Source: Bactericera cockerelli (taxonomy: Eukaryota > Arthropoda > Insecta > Hemiptera > Triozidae). From it: a stretch of 64,000 nt of DNA. How positions within the stretch are numbered: the first letter of the stretch is position 1; each line of letters starts with the position of its first letter. A model generated the notes under the pieces. The model was not told the origin of the DNA and searched no databases. It saw only the letters and a program-made list of their open reading frames with translations. The DNA is taken from NCBI GenBank assembly GCA_024516035.1, contig CM044961.1:33306853-33370852 (forward strand), written 5' to 3'. The position numbers were made by a program, and so were the translations under genes. Shown piece by piece: positions 11,027-21,576 of this stretch.

Positions 11027-11540
11027 AGAGAAAAAGACAATAATAATTAAAAATAATAAAAAATTACCGTTAAAGCCGTAACTAGAAGTATTTCAGAATT
11101 GGTAAACCCAAACGTAAACAAACATCCTGTTGAGAATACATGGCTGAATAACGAGCGTATCAATTACCTACCAAATAATTTATCTACTTCTGGCCGGAGT
11201 CTTCACGTATCGCTAGGGTCCTTGACTCACAGGCCAAATAATGTACTAGGTAATAACATACCTATGTATATCTGAGCTGCTACATACAGGGTGTCCATGT
11301 TTTATTTTTTTAGAAAATTTTAGAATCAACTCCAGGAGACATTCTAGGACTAAAATAATCTTAGACAGTTTTTCGAAAAATGAAAAAAAAAAACCAAAAA
11401 AAAAATCACTCGAAATAAAGTTTCCACCTAAAAAATTAACTCGAACATGTTGAAAATGAGTGATAATGGTTCTCATGTCTCTTTTTACGATAATTATTAA
11501 GTAAATTTTCCAAGGAAATAGTAACTTTCCTCAAATTTAC

Positions 11541-11647
11541 AACTACTCAAACTCGCTATACTAAATCTACGCTGAAACCAGGACTTGAACCACCGACCTA
11601 CAGGTCACAAGTCCGCCGCCTTATCGATCAAGCTACTATAAGGTCGG
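11541..11647 (-). repeat. S2 SINE
   Basis: Minus strand: head with CTTGATCGATAAGGCGGCGG and B-box GGTTCAAGTCC, ending shortly after GCGTAGATTTAGTA. Absent from the A' form of the surrounding MITE. Confidence 0.8.
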
Positions 11648-11719
11648 TAACTGAGTTATTATTTTGTTTGTATCTCCGTTCGACGGCATTTTTCGAAAAA
11701 TGGTCCGAGCTATCTTTAA

Positions 11720-12716
11720 CCTTTTACGGTCCAGTGCATGTCCCACATGCAACCATAGAAACGCCGCTACACTCCAGTATAAAATTCACTAGAACAGTCC
11801 TTAAGGTCCAGTGCATGTCCCACATGCATTGTTTTGTTTGCTCATCAGGTCGAGTTGTTTCGGAAAGAAACGAAGCGCTACGGTCCAGTAGATTTTTTCT
11901 TTCAAATTACAGAACTTGTATACAGGGTGTTTGTAGACGACAAAAACTTTTGACTTTGTAAAAAGAACAATAGATTCCCAATTAGCAATATGGGAGCTAA
12001 AAATGAGTAAATAATTAGGTATAAAACACTGTTAAAAAAAGGTAGGTAGTGGAAGTACAAAAAGACAATGTGTTGAAGAGGGTCGTGAAATCAATGCTAA
12101 CAACGCCACCCTGTATCACACATCATCCATCTTTGTCTAACTCATGTCAACAAGTGTGCTAGAAAGAGACAGGGATATACTTTGCAGAGGTATCTTTGAC
12201 CCTCAAATAAACATATAAAGAAAATAAATTACTTACCACAAAGGAAATGTCGAATTTTCTTTACTTCTTCTTTACCTATAAAACTATACAGTTTTCTTTT
12301 AGACATTTTTATCACAGAAATAAAGACGATAGAACAGGTACTACACTGAACCAACCTTCCGCAGGTTGCACTGATAATAATGTTTGTTTACACAGCTGGC
12401 TTAAAATTTAGACACTTTTGACTTGTTCGTAAATATTCTACGGAATATCACGAATCGACTAGAATAAATCTGATAGGCTGATAATTAAAGGAAAATATAA
12501 AATGAAATCGAATAAAGTGGAGGGAAATCTTGCATGTGGGACATGCACTGGACCGTAAGAGCGTTATTAATAGTTGCATGTGGGACATGCACTGGACCTT
12601 AAGGACTGTTCTTGTGAATTTTACACTGGAGTGTAGCGGCGTTTCTATGGTTGCATGTGGGACATGCACTGGACCGTATGGGCAGTTCCAATTTTTTTTC
12701 ACTGGAGTGCAAAAGG
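11720..12716. mobile_element. TTAA-flanked non-autonomous transposon
   Basis: A 997-bp insertion flanked by TTAA (11716-11719, 12717-12720). Terminal inverted repeats of 17 bp (CCTTTTACGGTCCAGTG; inverse of the right end CCTTTTGCACTCCAGTG) match at 14 positions. TTAA duplication is typical of piggyBac and Kolobok elements; ends starting CC(C/T) suit piggyBac. Inside, arms of about 100 bp (11731-11830 and 12570-12680) face each other, and a unit with the perfect hairpin TGCATGT-GGG-ACATGCA occurs five times. No transposase. Absent from A' at about 48325. Confidence 0.85.
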
Positions 12717-13127
12717 TTAATCTTAGGATGTCCCCTAGAATTGATTCTGAAATATTTCTAAAACAAAACCTGGACACCGGTATACATAAGATAAGAGATA
12801 GGAACCTCTTCTAGAAATAGCCATACATCAGAAAGACGAATGAGTTACAGCTTGATTGATAGCAATCTTTCGTACTTCCATTCTACTTGAGGGGGATATT
12901 GCCAAATAGTCGCATCGCGTTTGTTTACATAACCGAGGTAATTACCATGGCAACAGAGATGGTTGTTGTCATGGTAACGAGAGGAGGTAATTAGATTCTG
13001 ATTACCCGAGCTTTGTGTAAACACTTGGATATTAGTGCATGTCCGTGGACTCGAGTTTGTTGTGTTTGACAGAGGATAAGAAGATATAATTATGTTATAC
13101 ATAATGTACTTGTCCATACCTCATAAG

Positions 13128-13350
13128 TGCACTGGTAGTCAAGTGGTTAACGCGCTAGTCTGGCAATCCAGGTAGCGTAGGGATCCGTTGGTTTGAATCC
13201 CACCCAGTGCATGAATTTTTCCTCATTAATTTGAGTTAGTGACCACATAGTAATAAGACTCTAAAGGTTAAATGGTAGAAAATGCTTTAAGCATTAGCCT
13301 CGTCTAGTGGTTACCTTTCACTGAAGAGAATTATTATTATTATTATTAAT
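13128..13350 (+). repeat. S1 SINE, full length
   Basis: Head TGCACTGGTAGTCAAGTGG, B-box GGTTTGAATCCC, body, and a TTATTATTATTATTATTAAT tail. It starts exactly where the homology to copy A' stops. Confidence 0.9.
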
Positions 13351-13470
13351 ACATTATAATTATTCATATCATACAACTAATGCTGATGACATTATGATGA
13401 AACAATAAATTAATACCGTCGATTTACACCCCACCACCAATGCAAGAACTGTGTCGCGTCGCTAAGATGC

Positions 13471-13733
13471 GTATTTCGTAGCCATGAAACAGGAGCTACT
13501 GTAGACGCGTGTAGTCTGTGTTGCAGCTTGCCCATCCCGTAGTATGCCTGCCCTCTGATGGGCGAGAAGTGACACAATACTTCCCAAATATGTGCTGGGT
13601 CAACACGAGCACACCGGAATGTATCACTTACAAACAAATGTAATCAAATTAAGAATACATTTTTTTGTCGCCTCGGGGATCAAACCCTGGACCTTCCGCA
13701 AGCCAGTGAGTGCCTCACCACTGAGCTAATTAG
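13471..13733 (-). repeat. S5 SINE
   Basis: Minus strand: head with B-box GGTTTGATCCCC, body with GTGTCACTTCTCGCCCATCA, end GGCTACGAAATA. Pol III boxes only partly kept. Confidence 0.8.
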
Positions 13734-14226
13734 TTGAAGAATCCTAAACCCCGGAAGACCAAACGGTTGTGATGTCTGGTCAACTCATACAATACTTGAC
13801 CAGACATTCTCCTTAATATAGAGCGCTATTTATTTTATTTATACGACTGACAGTCTTTACATAATATACAGAAATATACAGGGTGACAATAAAGTCTTAC
13901 CACACCCTCAGGTAACGTTACACCCTATTTTAACTGTGACATTTGGTGTCTGAGTAGCTGATATTTGCACAAATTAATAAATAAATGTGTGTTATGTTAT
14001 TACATCACATTTGAAATAGGTAGCGCAGAATTAAAGGACTTTTTTTTATTTAATTATTGTGTATCATTTGCTCATTATTCCGCCACTGGTCGCTGCTCAC
14101 ATTAAAGCAGCTATTCATTTTCTGTCCAAGTACAGAGCAGAAAAAACCCCAGAAAAAAAATGGGCACCAGTGTATTCAACGCGCCATCTTTATATCTTGA
14201 ATGGTTCTCGAGATACTGAAGGTGGG
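13734..14226. other. Spacer with an S7 fragment
   Basis: 14063-14165 matches the S7 body (GCCACTGGTCGCTGCTCAC, CAGAGCAGAAAAA). The rest is AT-rich with no gene. A TACAGGGTGACAATAAAG end-like word lies at 13878. Confidence 0.45.
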
Positions 14227-14380
14227 GACCGACCTCAGTAGCTTGATCGATAAAGTGGCGGACTTCCAACCTGGAGGTCGGTGGTTCAAGTCGCAGTTCC
14301 AGCGTAGATTTAGTAAAGCGAGTTGGAGTCGTTGTGATATCACGAAAGTGATTAACACAAAATATGACTTACTGAAAGTG
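14227..14380 (+). repeat. S2 SINE
   Basis: Head GACCGACCTCAGTAGCTTG, B-box-like GTGGTTCAAGTCGC, body GTAGATTTAGTAAAGCGAG, end GATTAACACAAAATATGAC. Confidence 0.85.
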
Positions 14381-14687
14381 GCATGGGACTTTATGCTCAC
14401 CCTACATAAATAAGTAAATTTATACAGGGTTGATCAAATAAATCTGGAAATAATCTACCATTTACGGGTGTAAACGTATCTTTTGTCGACCCTGTTTACA
14501 TGGCATGCATTCGAATGTAGTAATTACCAGTATTATTCTTAGAGCTCTGACATAACTAACGTCCATTCAGACTGGCAGTCAATACAGATAATGACGTAAT
14601 GATCTAATTATTGTCATTATTCCATCATCACTATCTCGTCCTCGCCATCACAATCATAAACAAGAGCGCCATCAGAAATCATCACAG

Positions 14688-14890
14688 TCAGCGTCGCGCG
14701 TCGATGGCACTTTGAATACACTAGTTCTGCTTCTGTCACTCAAGTTAAGGAACGTCCAGCGAGGTTAGGACTTGAATGAGTGACCAATTGACCATTCGAA
14801 TTTGTGGTCTCGAGATACCTTGGGTTTTTTTTCCGGCACCAATCAGGCTGGGTGAGGTTATTTCGAGTAGCCCGTTTACAAGTTTCCAGA
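14688..14890 (+). repeat. S6 (5S-derived) SINE
   Basis: Diverged 5S head (GTTAAGGAACGTCCAGCGAG, ACTTGAATGAGTGACC) followed by CAGGCTGGGTGAGGTTA. Confidence 0.75.
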
Positions 14891-15372
14891 AGCTCCTTCA
14901 TGGCTACGAAATAAAAAAAGCCGGTGAAGCACTCATCTTAAAAAAAAAAAAAACAAAAAACCTCTACAACTTATCATGAACATCAATATAAACATTGTAA
15001 AGATATTAATCATCATCATCACATGGTTAATGACCTGAGTATGGCCAAATGAGTTTGTTGTTTTGAAAGCAATTAGTTTGCCTGTCCAAAAAGATGCTAT
15101 TATGAAAACACTTCTCGTCCAGAATAGATGATGTAAGAAGTAGGTTTTTTTTTTTACAAAAAGTTTTTTTTTTTTAAATAGGGGATCTGGTAGGCAAGTA
15201 CGAGTTTAATAGGAAAAAAAAAATATACCTCTTACAAGATCTAAATTACAAAATAGTGCTTTACCGAAAGTACCAATTAAAATTTGAGTGTAGGTAATAT
15301 AAATTTTAAACGATTTGAATTTATTTTTAACCAACTGCTACAAATACCTATAATTTCAAACAATTAGAATAT
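14891..15372. other. AT-rich spacer
   Basis: Homopolymer-rich; no gene. It recurs in degraded form at 51560-52080. Confidence 0.4.
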
Positions 15373-15474
15373 AGACTTGTAACCTGGAGGTCGGTGGTTC
15401 AAGTCCCGGTTTCAGCGTAGATTTAGTAGTTGAGACATCACGAGAACAATTAACACAAATTTAATGTGATAACT
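15373..15474 (+). repeat. S2 SINE, 5' truncated
   Basis: Begins at the anticodon-stem-like ACTTGTAACCTGGAGGTCGG and keeps the body and GATAACTT end. The low-quality copy loses collinearity inside this SINE. Confidence 0.75.
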
Positions 15475-15544
15475 TTTTTTTTAAAACCCAACTTAGTTTA
15501 TTGTAAGGTGACTTCAGAGCACAAACGGCAATGTCATATTATAG

Positions 15545-15655
15545 CAACGGGGGTTTTACCCTCCTTTCCCTGGAAACTCAAAAACCAGCTACTCAAAAGA
15601 AACCCACCCAGCCTGAGTGGGGCCGGGAATATCCAGGAATCACGAGGATTCCTGG
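15545..15655 (-). repeat. S6 SINE core fragment
   Basis: Minus strand carries the shared core (CACCCAGCCTGAGTGGGGCC on the plus strand) without the 5S boxes. Confidence 0.65.
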
Positions 15656-16626
15656 CTATTCCCGTTTATATCTCTGATTTATACTGCTTCTGTTTATACC
15701 CAGACAGCACAGTCAACTGGATATATACCATACTGTTAGGTGGAAAAAGTCTACTTGCCCACCTGGAAATCAGCTGGAGATTTCCACCTTCCACCTGACC
15801 TCCACCTGGAAATCAACTGGAAATGAACTGGAAAGTAACCCAACTTTTAACTGGAAGTCAGTTGCCCAAAGTCAACTGGATTTGTTCCACTTATTTCCAG
15901 CTACTTGTAGCGCTCTCTAGTGGATGGGTAGTAACTTACTACCACAATGTTGACATACCTATTTACCTATACTGTACATTATACTACATAATAATCAAAT
16001 GCTACGCTCTTGGTTTTGAGGTCGTGGGTTCGAATCCCATTATATGCATTTTTTTTTTCTTCAAAAAATAATAATAATAGTAATAAAAATACTAGAAACA
16101 AATGTATATTAGGCATAAATTCAATTTCAGTTATTTAATTTAGAGGCCATACATTCAAATCTCATGAAGAATATTTTTTTTGTATAAAAATAAAGTAATA
16201 AATTTTAAATAGGTTTTTTTAACACGTACACACACACAATTTTGAGTATATTTTTTTTATATATAAATTTGGAAAGAAAAAGAAAATAACTACTCTGTTT
16301 TAAACAACACAATTCAAATAAGACTCTTTAACATTATTATATTTTTACAATAAGAGTGTTTATTATTAAAAAAAATGTCCCAAAAGTGTAAAATGCACTA
16401 TCAAATTTCCACCATGTCACAAGACCTTGTACCAATGTATCACAAGTATTTCTAAGTAGGTATAATCTCTATATATATAAAACTCAAAGTTATGCATGTC
16501 TGGCTGACTATGTCCTCTTGGGGTTACAATACCAAACGGTACTCTCACTGAGAGTTCACCCCCCCTAAGCCACCTTCAACATACTAGAAAATTATCAAAA
16601 TTAAAATATCTAATACAATTTTCAAG

Positions 16627-16822
16627 TGCACTGGTAATCAAGTGGTTAATGCGCTAGTCAGATAATCAACCTGGCGTAGGGTTCCGTTGTTTCAATTTTT
16701 TCCTCATTATGGTTGTGACCACATAATAATAAGACTCTGAGGGTTAGGTGGTAGAAAATGCTTTGAGCATAACCTTTAACCTTACCTGGTGGTTACCTTC
16801 CAGTTAAAAGTGTTATTATTAT
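16627..16822 (+). repeat. S1 SINE carrying the copia in its tail
   Basis: Head TGCACTGGTAATCAAGTGG, damaged B-box region, body ACCACATAATAATAAG, and an ATT tail. The copia inserted into the tail; the remaining tail resumes at 21832. Confidence 0.85.
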
Positions 16823-17077
16823 TGTTGAAAGAAAATTAAACACGCGCCTCCGACACTGGAGAATAATGTGGGAGTTGACCACTACTAGCATGAAGCGCCA
16901 CCATATTGTTTTAGGCGGTAGTTTCAAATGTTGTCTAAAAATGTGTTCCTGTTTTTTCCTGAAAGTTCTGTTAAAATTGTTTTTGCTCTGATTGAATATA
17001 ATAAAAGTTTTCCATCCTGATTATAAATAAATGTCAGTCGTTTTATTTAAGTCACTCAACCACCAAATTCTGCAACA
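16823..17077 (+). repeat. Copia 5' LTR
   Basis: Begins TGTTGAAAG and ends CTGCAACA. An ATATAATAAAAG stretch near 16997-17008 may serve as a TATA or poly(A) signal. Identical to the 3' LTR. Confidence 0.97.
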
Positions 17078-17096
17078 GGTTATGGGCCCAGCAGAC
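17078..17096 (+). promoter_or_regulatory. Primer binding site, internal tRNA-iMet
   Basis: GGTTATGGGCCCAGCA directly abuts the LTR and is the complement of the anticodon-arm sequence TGCTGGGCCCATAACC of eukaryotic initiator tRNA-Met. Priming would therefore use a cleaved half-tRNA, as known for Drosophila copia. Confidence 0.85.
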
Positions 17097-17131
17097 CCAA
17101 GTTCTTGAGTGATAACGTTTGAGTTCTTCAG

Positions 17132-17791
17132 ATGGCAATGGACAGGAATCAAGTTGGAAGTCTGGTGAAACTATTGAAGTGCCAGGAAGACTTCCAAACT
17201 TGGAAATTCCAGGTGTCTATTATTCTGAAGGCTAAAAACCTTTACAAGTTTGTGGAGGGAGAGGAGGACCCATCAAAGACGGACACGGAACAATACAAAG
17301 CTCAGGAGATTCTAATCGGGTCATTGGATGCAAAGGTGCTCAGATATGTTATCAACTGTAAATCAGCCAAAGAAATATGGGACAAATTGAATCAGGTGTT
17401 TGAGCAAGATGACATGATCAAAACCCATGTTATTCAACAGAAATTTTTCAATTACAAATGGGAAAACTTAGGTATGGCATACCACATATCAGAAATTGAA
17501 AACTTGGCCCTAAGCCTTGAACAGAAGGGCGACAAAATATCTGAAGAGCTGAAAATGACCAAGATATTAATGACTTTACCTCAAAAATATGCAAATTTCC
17601 AGACAGTTTGGGAGGCTGTTCCAAGCAAGGACAGAAACATGAAAAATCTAACACAACGCTTGTGTTCAGAGGAAGGCAGAGTTAATATGTACAAACAACA
17701 AGATCCCATCAAATCTGAAGATGTTGCTCTCTACTCAAATGTCAAGTGTTTCAAGTGCGGAATAAAGGGTCACTTAAAGAAAAAACTGTAA
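17132..17791 (+). CDS. Copia Gag
   Basis: 219 codons from ATG at 17132, 54 bp after the LTR. The protein matches the copia Gag layout: an N-terminal region resembling the gag-polypeptide domain (YKFVEGEEDP near residues 38-47, AKEIWDKLNQVFEQ near 79-92), then a zinc-knuckle start CFKCGIKGH near the C-terminus. Gag coats the RNA and forms the particle. The frame ends at a TAA just before the last cysteine codon of the CCHC knuckle, so the knuckle is incomplete in this frame. The missing cysteine codon lies in the +1 frame, which is the pol frame. Confidence 0.9.
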   Translation: MAMDRNQVGSLVKLLKCQEDFQTWKFQVSIILKAKNLYKFVEGEEDPSKTDTEQYKAQEILIGSLDAKVLRYVINCKSAKEIWDKLNQVFEQDDMIKTHVIQQKFFNYKWENLGMAYHISEIENLALSLEQKGDKISEELKMTKILMTLPQKYANFQTVWEAVPSKDRNMKNLTQRLCSEEGRVNMYKQQDPIKSEDVALYSNVKCFKCGIKGHLKKKL

Positions 17792-20700
17792 TGTAAATAA
17801 GTTGAACCCAAGTGCAAGTCGTGGTCCTAGTTCTAAGTTTTGCACCATGTGTAAAAGAAAAGGACATACAAACCAGGATTGTTGGTTTTCAAAATCAAAG
17901 ATCAAGGAAAACAAGAGAGAAAACGCCATGGTTGTTTCTGCACATAATGAAGTCTGTGACGATTGGTTCATTGATAGTGGTGCTACAGCTCACATTTGCA
18001 AAAATATTGACTATTTCAAGGATATGCAGCAAACAGAGGGTAAATATGTATCCATAGGAAATGGTCAACAGTTAAAAGTGGTTGGAATAGGTACCATTAT
18101 TGCTGAAACTTATGATGGTGAGTCATGGATTCATACAACCTTAACCAATGTCAATTATGTACCAGAAATGGAGTACAATCTTTTTAGCACAAATGCAACT
18201 TTACTAAAAGGATATGATATGAAAGTGAATTTTGACAAATGGTCATTCACGCTCAATGGTGAAGTACGTGCCATTGGAATCAGACAAGGTAAGATGTTCA
18301 AAATGAAATTGAGAATTAAAAAGTTAAATAATACAAATGAACAAGCCTATGTAAGCAAAGTGAGTATGTCAAAACACTCACTCTATGAATGGCACACCAT
18401 ACTTGGACATCAGAATATTGATATGGTAAAGCAAATTTTGAAAGAGAACAATATTTCTGTAAATAACTCTGAAACATTTTTCTGTGCTGCATGTATTCAT
18501 GGTAAACAGCATCGTTTACCATTCAAAAATAGTACTACAGTTTCAAAGGATGTTGGAGACCTTGTTGTAGCAGATGTATGTGGACCAATGGAGGAGAATT
18601 CCATTGCTGGTTCCAGATATTTTCTTTTGATTAAAGATGATTACTCAAAACATAGGACAGTGTTCTTTATGAAAAATAAAGGAGAATCTAAACATAATAT
18701 TACTTCTTACTTGAAAAAATTTGAAAACCTAACTGGCAGAAAAATTAAGATATTAAGAACAGATAACGGATTGGAAGAAGTAAACAGAGAAGTGAAAGAA
18801 GTGACAGATTCTCTTGGGATAACCCATCAGAAATCTTGCCCCTTTACACCACAGCAAAACGGGAAAGCTGAGAGGGATATTAGAACCATTGTTGAAGGAG
18901 CTCGGACATTATTGTTTGCCGCAAAACTGGAAAAGAAGTTCTGGGCTGAAGCTATAAATTACATGGTGTTTACCCTAAACAATTCAGTCTGTACAAATAA
19001 TGGCATCCCAATTGAAATTTTTAGTGGTGTTCCAAAAACAGATATTAGCCGTTTTCACCCATTTGGAAGTACTGCATTTGTCCACATACCTAAAGTAAAA
19101 CGGAAGAAGTGGGACAGCAAAAGTGACTGTGGTATATTCATGGGATATGATACAAATGTGAAGGGATACCGAGTTTATTCTTATAGTAAAAACAAAATTG
19201 AAATATCTAGAGATATCATGTTTGGCCCACTGGAATATGGCATTGAAAATAGTTTGCCTAATTCCAACAAGAGTGATGAAAATGGACAAATTGATATTCC
19301 AACACTCTCTTATCACAATCAAAGTGAGTCAGGTACTGTTTTTCTAAATAGTGATGTTGTAGTTCATGATCTCACAAACAATAATGTAAGTATTGGACAA
19401 TCTAATGAATCCACATTTGTACAAGAACAAGACAGTGATGATAATGTTCAAATAATTGATAATATTGTTGAGGATGAGACTTGTGACCTACAAAATGGTT
19501 CACAACAGGATGAATCACAATCTTATGAAAATCATGAAGATGTACAATTGACCAACAATAATAATGGGGAATATCTTGTAACCAGATTGAGAGACAGAGG
19601 AGGTATCATGATGCCTCAAAAATACCAAGATTATGCTTTGATAACATCATACACTGAAGCCATGAATTCAAATGAAAAGGAGAACTGGAAGGTTGCAATG
19701 GAAAAGGAGTTAAATGAACTAAAATCAAATAATACCTGGAAAGAAGTAATCAAAACCAAGGACATGAACATCGTAAGTTCAAAATGGGTGTTCAAGAAAA
19801 AATTTGATGGAAAAGAACCCGTTTACAAAGCTAGGCTTGTTGCCCGCGGCTTTCAACAATGTGAAGATTTTGAGTTCAATGACCTCTATGCACCTGTTGG
19901 AAAACTTCAGACATTGAGAATTTTGTTAGCTGTTACTGTAGCTAAAAAGTTGAAAGTTTATCAAATGGATGTCGTAGGAGCTTTTCTACATGGAGAGATT
20001 GATGAAGAAGTATTTATGGAAGTTCCGGAAGGTATGCAGCTTGATAAAAACAAGGTTTCTTTAAAACTCCAAAAATCAATTTATGGGTTGAAAAAATCCC
20101 CAAAGTATTGGTATGAAAAACTGAATATGTTCATTATAAATGAAGGATTTACCAGATCACAAAATGACATGTGTTTGTATGTTAAGGACCTTACATACAT
20201 TCTTATATATGTTGATGACATTTTGATAATTTCATCAGATCATAGCAAGATTGATGAGTTGAAAGTGAAGTTCCAGCTTCAGTTCAAAATGAAAGATTTG
20301 GGAGAGGTATCAAAGTTTCTTGGAATGAAGATTAGTCAAGAAGGTGGAAGCTTATGCATCAACCAGACTGATTATGTAATGAACTTGTTGACAAAATACA
20401 ATATGAAGGATTGTAAACCAGTTTCGACTCCCATGGAACCAAATTTTGAGCATGAAGGGGAAGCTGATGAACAGTATGAACATTTGTGTAGAAGCATCAA
20501 TGGAGCCTTACTTTACCTATCAATGTGTAGCAGACCTGATATTACAGTGGCTGTAAATATTTTGTCCAGATTTCAACACAAGGCCAATGTTCAATTGTGG
20601 ACAGCTCAAAAGCGAATTTTGAGATATCTCAAAGGAACAGCACATATGAGTTTGATGTACCCTGAACCAAGTGAAAATGTTATGGAGCTAAAATGTTATG

Positions 20701-21143
20701 CTGATGCAGACTGGGGTGGGGACAAATCATCTCGTAAATCAACTAGTGGTTATGTGTTCAAACTTAATGAATGTTCTATTTTATGGCAATGTAAGAGACA
20801 AAAGTCAGTATCACTCTCAACAGCTGAGTCTGAGTATGTATCACTAAGTGAAGCTTCTAGTGACATAGTTTGGCTTTCTAATATCATGTTAGATTTAAAG
20901 TTAGATATTCCTAAACCTATTATTTTGTATGAAGACAACCAGGCAGCAATGAAAATGGTGGTAGGTCAAAATAACCGTGCTAAACATATTGATATTCGAT
21001 ATCACTTTGTAAGAGAAAAGGTAGAAGAGGGACTTATTGAATTAAAATATTTAGATTCTAATTCTCAGATTGCTGACCTATTTACAAAACCATTACATAA
21101 ACCAAGATTTATTGAACTTAGACAAAAAATTGGTATGACATGA
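17778..21143 (+). CDS. Copia Pol polyprotein
   Basis: Open from 17778; the first listed residue (codon TTG at 17802) is not a true start, so expression should come from the gag frame. Counting from 17802: a second, complete CCHC knuckle at residues 14-27; aspartic protease DSG at 58-60; an integrase zinc region (HTILGH...CAAC); integrase catalytic D258, D321 and E357, with 35 residues between the last two; reverse transcriptase with YVDD at 803-806; RNase H with YADADW near 966-971, an ESE motif and KHIDIRYHFVRE. It ends about 430 bp before the 3' LTR. All enzymatic motifs are intact. The frame is +1 relative to gag through six A at 17780-17785: one extra base, a sequencing error, or +1 recoding. 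Confidence 0.93.
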   Translation, partial: RKNCNVNKLNPSASRGPSSKFCTMCKRKGHTNQDCWFSKSKIKENKRENAMVVSAHNEVCDDWFIDSGATAHICKNIDYFKDMQQTEGKYVSIGNGQQLKVVGIGTIIAETYDGESWIHTTLTNVNYVPEMEYNLFSTNATLLKGYDMKVNFDKWSFTLNGEVRAIGIRQGKMFKMKLRIKKLNNTNEQAYVSKVSMSKHSLYEWHTILGHQNIDMVKQILKENNISVNNSETFFCAACIHGKQHRLPFKNSTTVSKDVGDLVVADVCGPMEENSIAGSRYFLLIKDDYSKHRTVFFMKNKGESKHNITSYLKKFENLTGRKIKILRTDNGLEEVNREVKEVTDSLGITHQKSCPFTPQQNGKAERDIRTIVEGARTLLFAAKLEKKFWAEAINYMVFTLNNSVCTNNGIPIEIFSGVPKTDISRFHPFGSTAFVHIPKVKRKKWDSKSDCGIFMGYDTNVKGYRVYSYSKNKIEISRDIMFGPLEYGIENSLPNSNKSDENGQIDIPTLSYHNQSESGTVFLNSDVVVHDLTNNNVSIGQSNESTFVQEQDSDDNVQIIDNIVEDETCDLQNGSQQDESQSYENHEDVQLTNNNNGEYLVTRLRDRGGIMMPQKYQDYALITSYTEAMNSNEKENWKVAMEKELNELKSNNTWKEVIKTKDMNIVSSKWVFKKKFDGKEPVYKARLVARGFQQCEDFEFNDLYAPVGKLQTLRILLAVTVAKKLKVYQMDVVGAFLHGEIDEEVFMEVPEGMQLDKNKVSLKLQKSIYGLKKSPKYWYEKLNMFIINEGFTRSQNDMCLYVKDLTYILIYVDDILIISSDHSKIDELKVKFQLQFKMKDLGEVSKFLGMKISQEGGSLCINQTDYVMNLLTKYNMKDCKPVSTPMEPNFEHEGEADEQYEHLCRSINGALLYLSMCSRPDITVAVNILSRFQHKANVQLWTAQKRILRYLKGTAHMSLMYPEPSENVMELKCYADADWGGDKSSRKSTSGYVFKLNECSILWQCKRQKSVSLSTAESEYVSLSEASSDIVWLSNIMLDLKLDIPKPIILYEDNQAAMKMVVGQNNRAKHIDIRYHFVREKVEEGLIELKYLDSNSQIADLFTKPLHKPRFIELRQKIGMT

Positions 21144-21567
21144 ATAAATAAATTAAATTAACATTCTTGTGTTAATTTGTTCATTGTATTTTTAAATATT
21201 ACTCAATATATTTGTAATTTTTTCTAAAAAATGGTAAAATGTCCTAACTAGAATTAGAAGATATTTCTAACTGATGGTATATTTTTCATGTTTAAAATAT
21301 CTAATTAAGTATTGTTACTTTTAACCTGTATTAAGATGTTTTCTTAAAAACCAAGCTTTATTTTTGGATTGTTTAAAATTTTGTATCTGAAATAATTTCA
21401 TAATTCAGAGTAGGCATTGTAAATTGTAACTATGTATAATTTATTTTACCTATGTAGTAACTACTGTGTTCAGAAATTAAATTTTAGGCTTCTTACTGGC
21501 AAAGGTTTTTATCTCAGGGGGAGCATACTAATTTTATATTAATTTCAGTGGCGTCGCGTTTTTCATT

Positions 21568-21576
21568 TAGGGGGAG
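21568..21576 (+). promoter_or_regulatory. Polypurine tract
   Basis: TAGGGGGAG abuts the 3' LTR, as needed for plus-strand priming. A second CAGGGGGAG lies 53 bp upstream at 21515-21523. Confidence 0.8.

Larger units (their letters stand above)
11287..12780. mobile_element. Tc/mariner-type MITE, split by two insertions
   Basis: Left end CAGGGTGTCCATGTTTTA and the right end (inverse CCGGTGTCCAGGTTTTG) continue as imperfect inverted repeats of about 60 bp, flanked by TA at 11285-11286 and 12781-12782. The uninterrupted form, about 400 bp, is in copy A' at 47992-48396. In copy A it has received an S2 SINE and the TTAA element. The ends resemble other TACAGGGTG ends in the window (9005, 13870, 28329). 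Confidence 0.7.
1..13127. other. Copy A of a duplicated locus block
   Basis: This block recurs in the same orientation at 38908-48756 (position 1 corresponds to 38908). Matching anchors run throughout, for example 3470-3800 with 41620-41960, 8700-9250 with 45430-45990, and 12840-13117 with 48430-48750. By eye the aligned parts differ by a few percent, and most length differences are whole transposable elements. The left limit is unknown because the match reaches the window edge. No host exon is recognised in the block. Two haplotypes or a segmental duplication are both possible. Confidence 0.9.
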
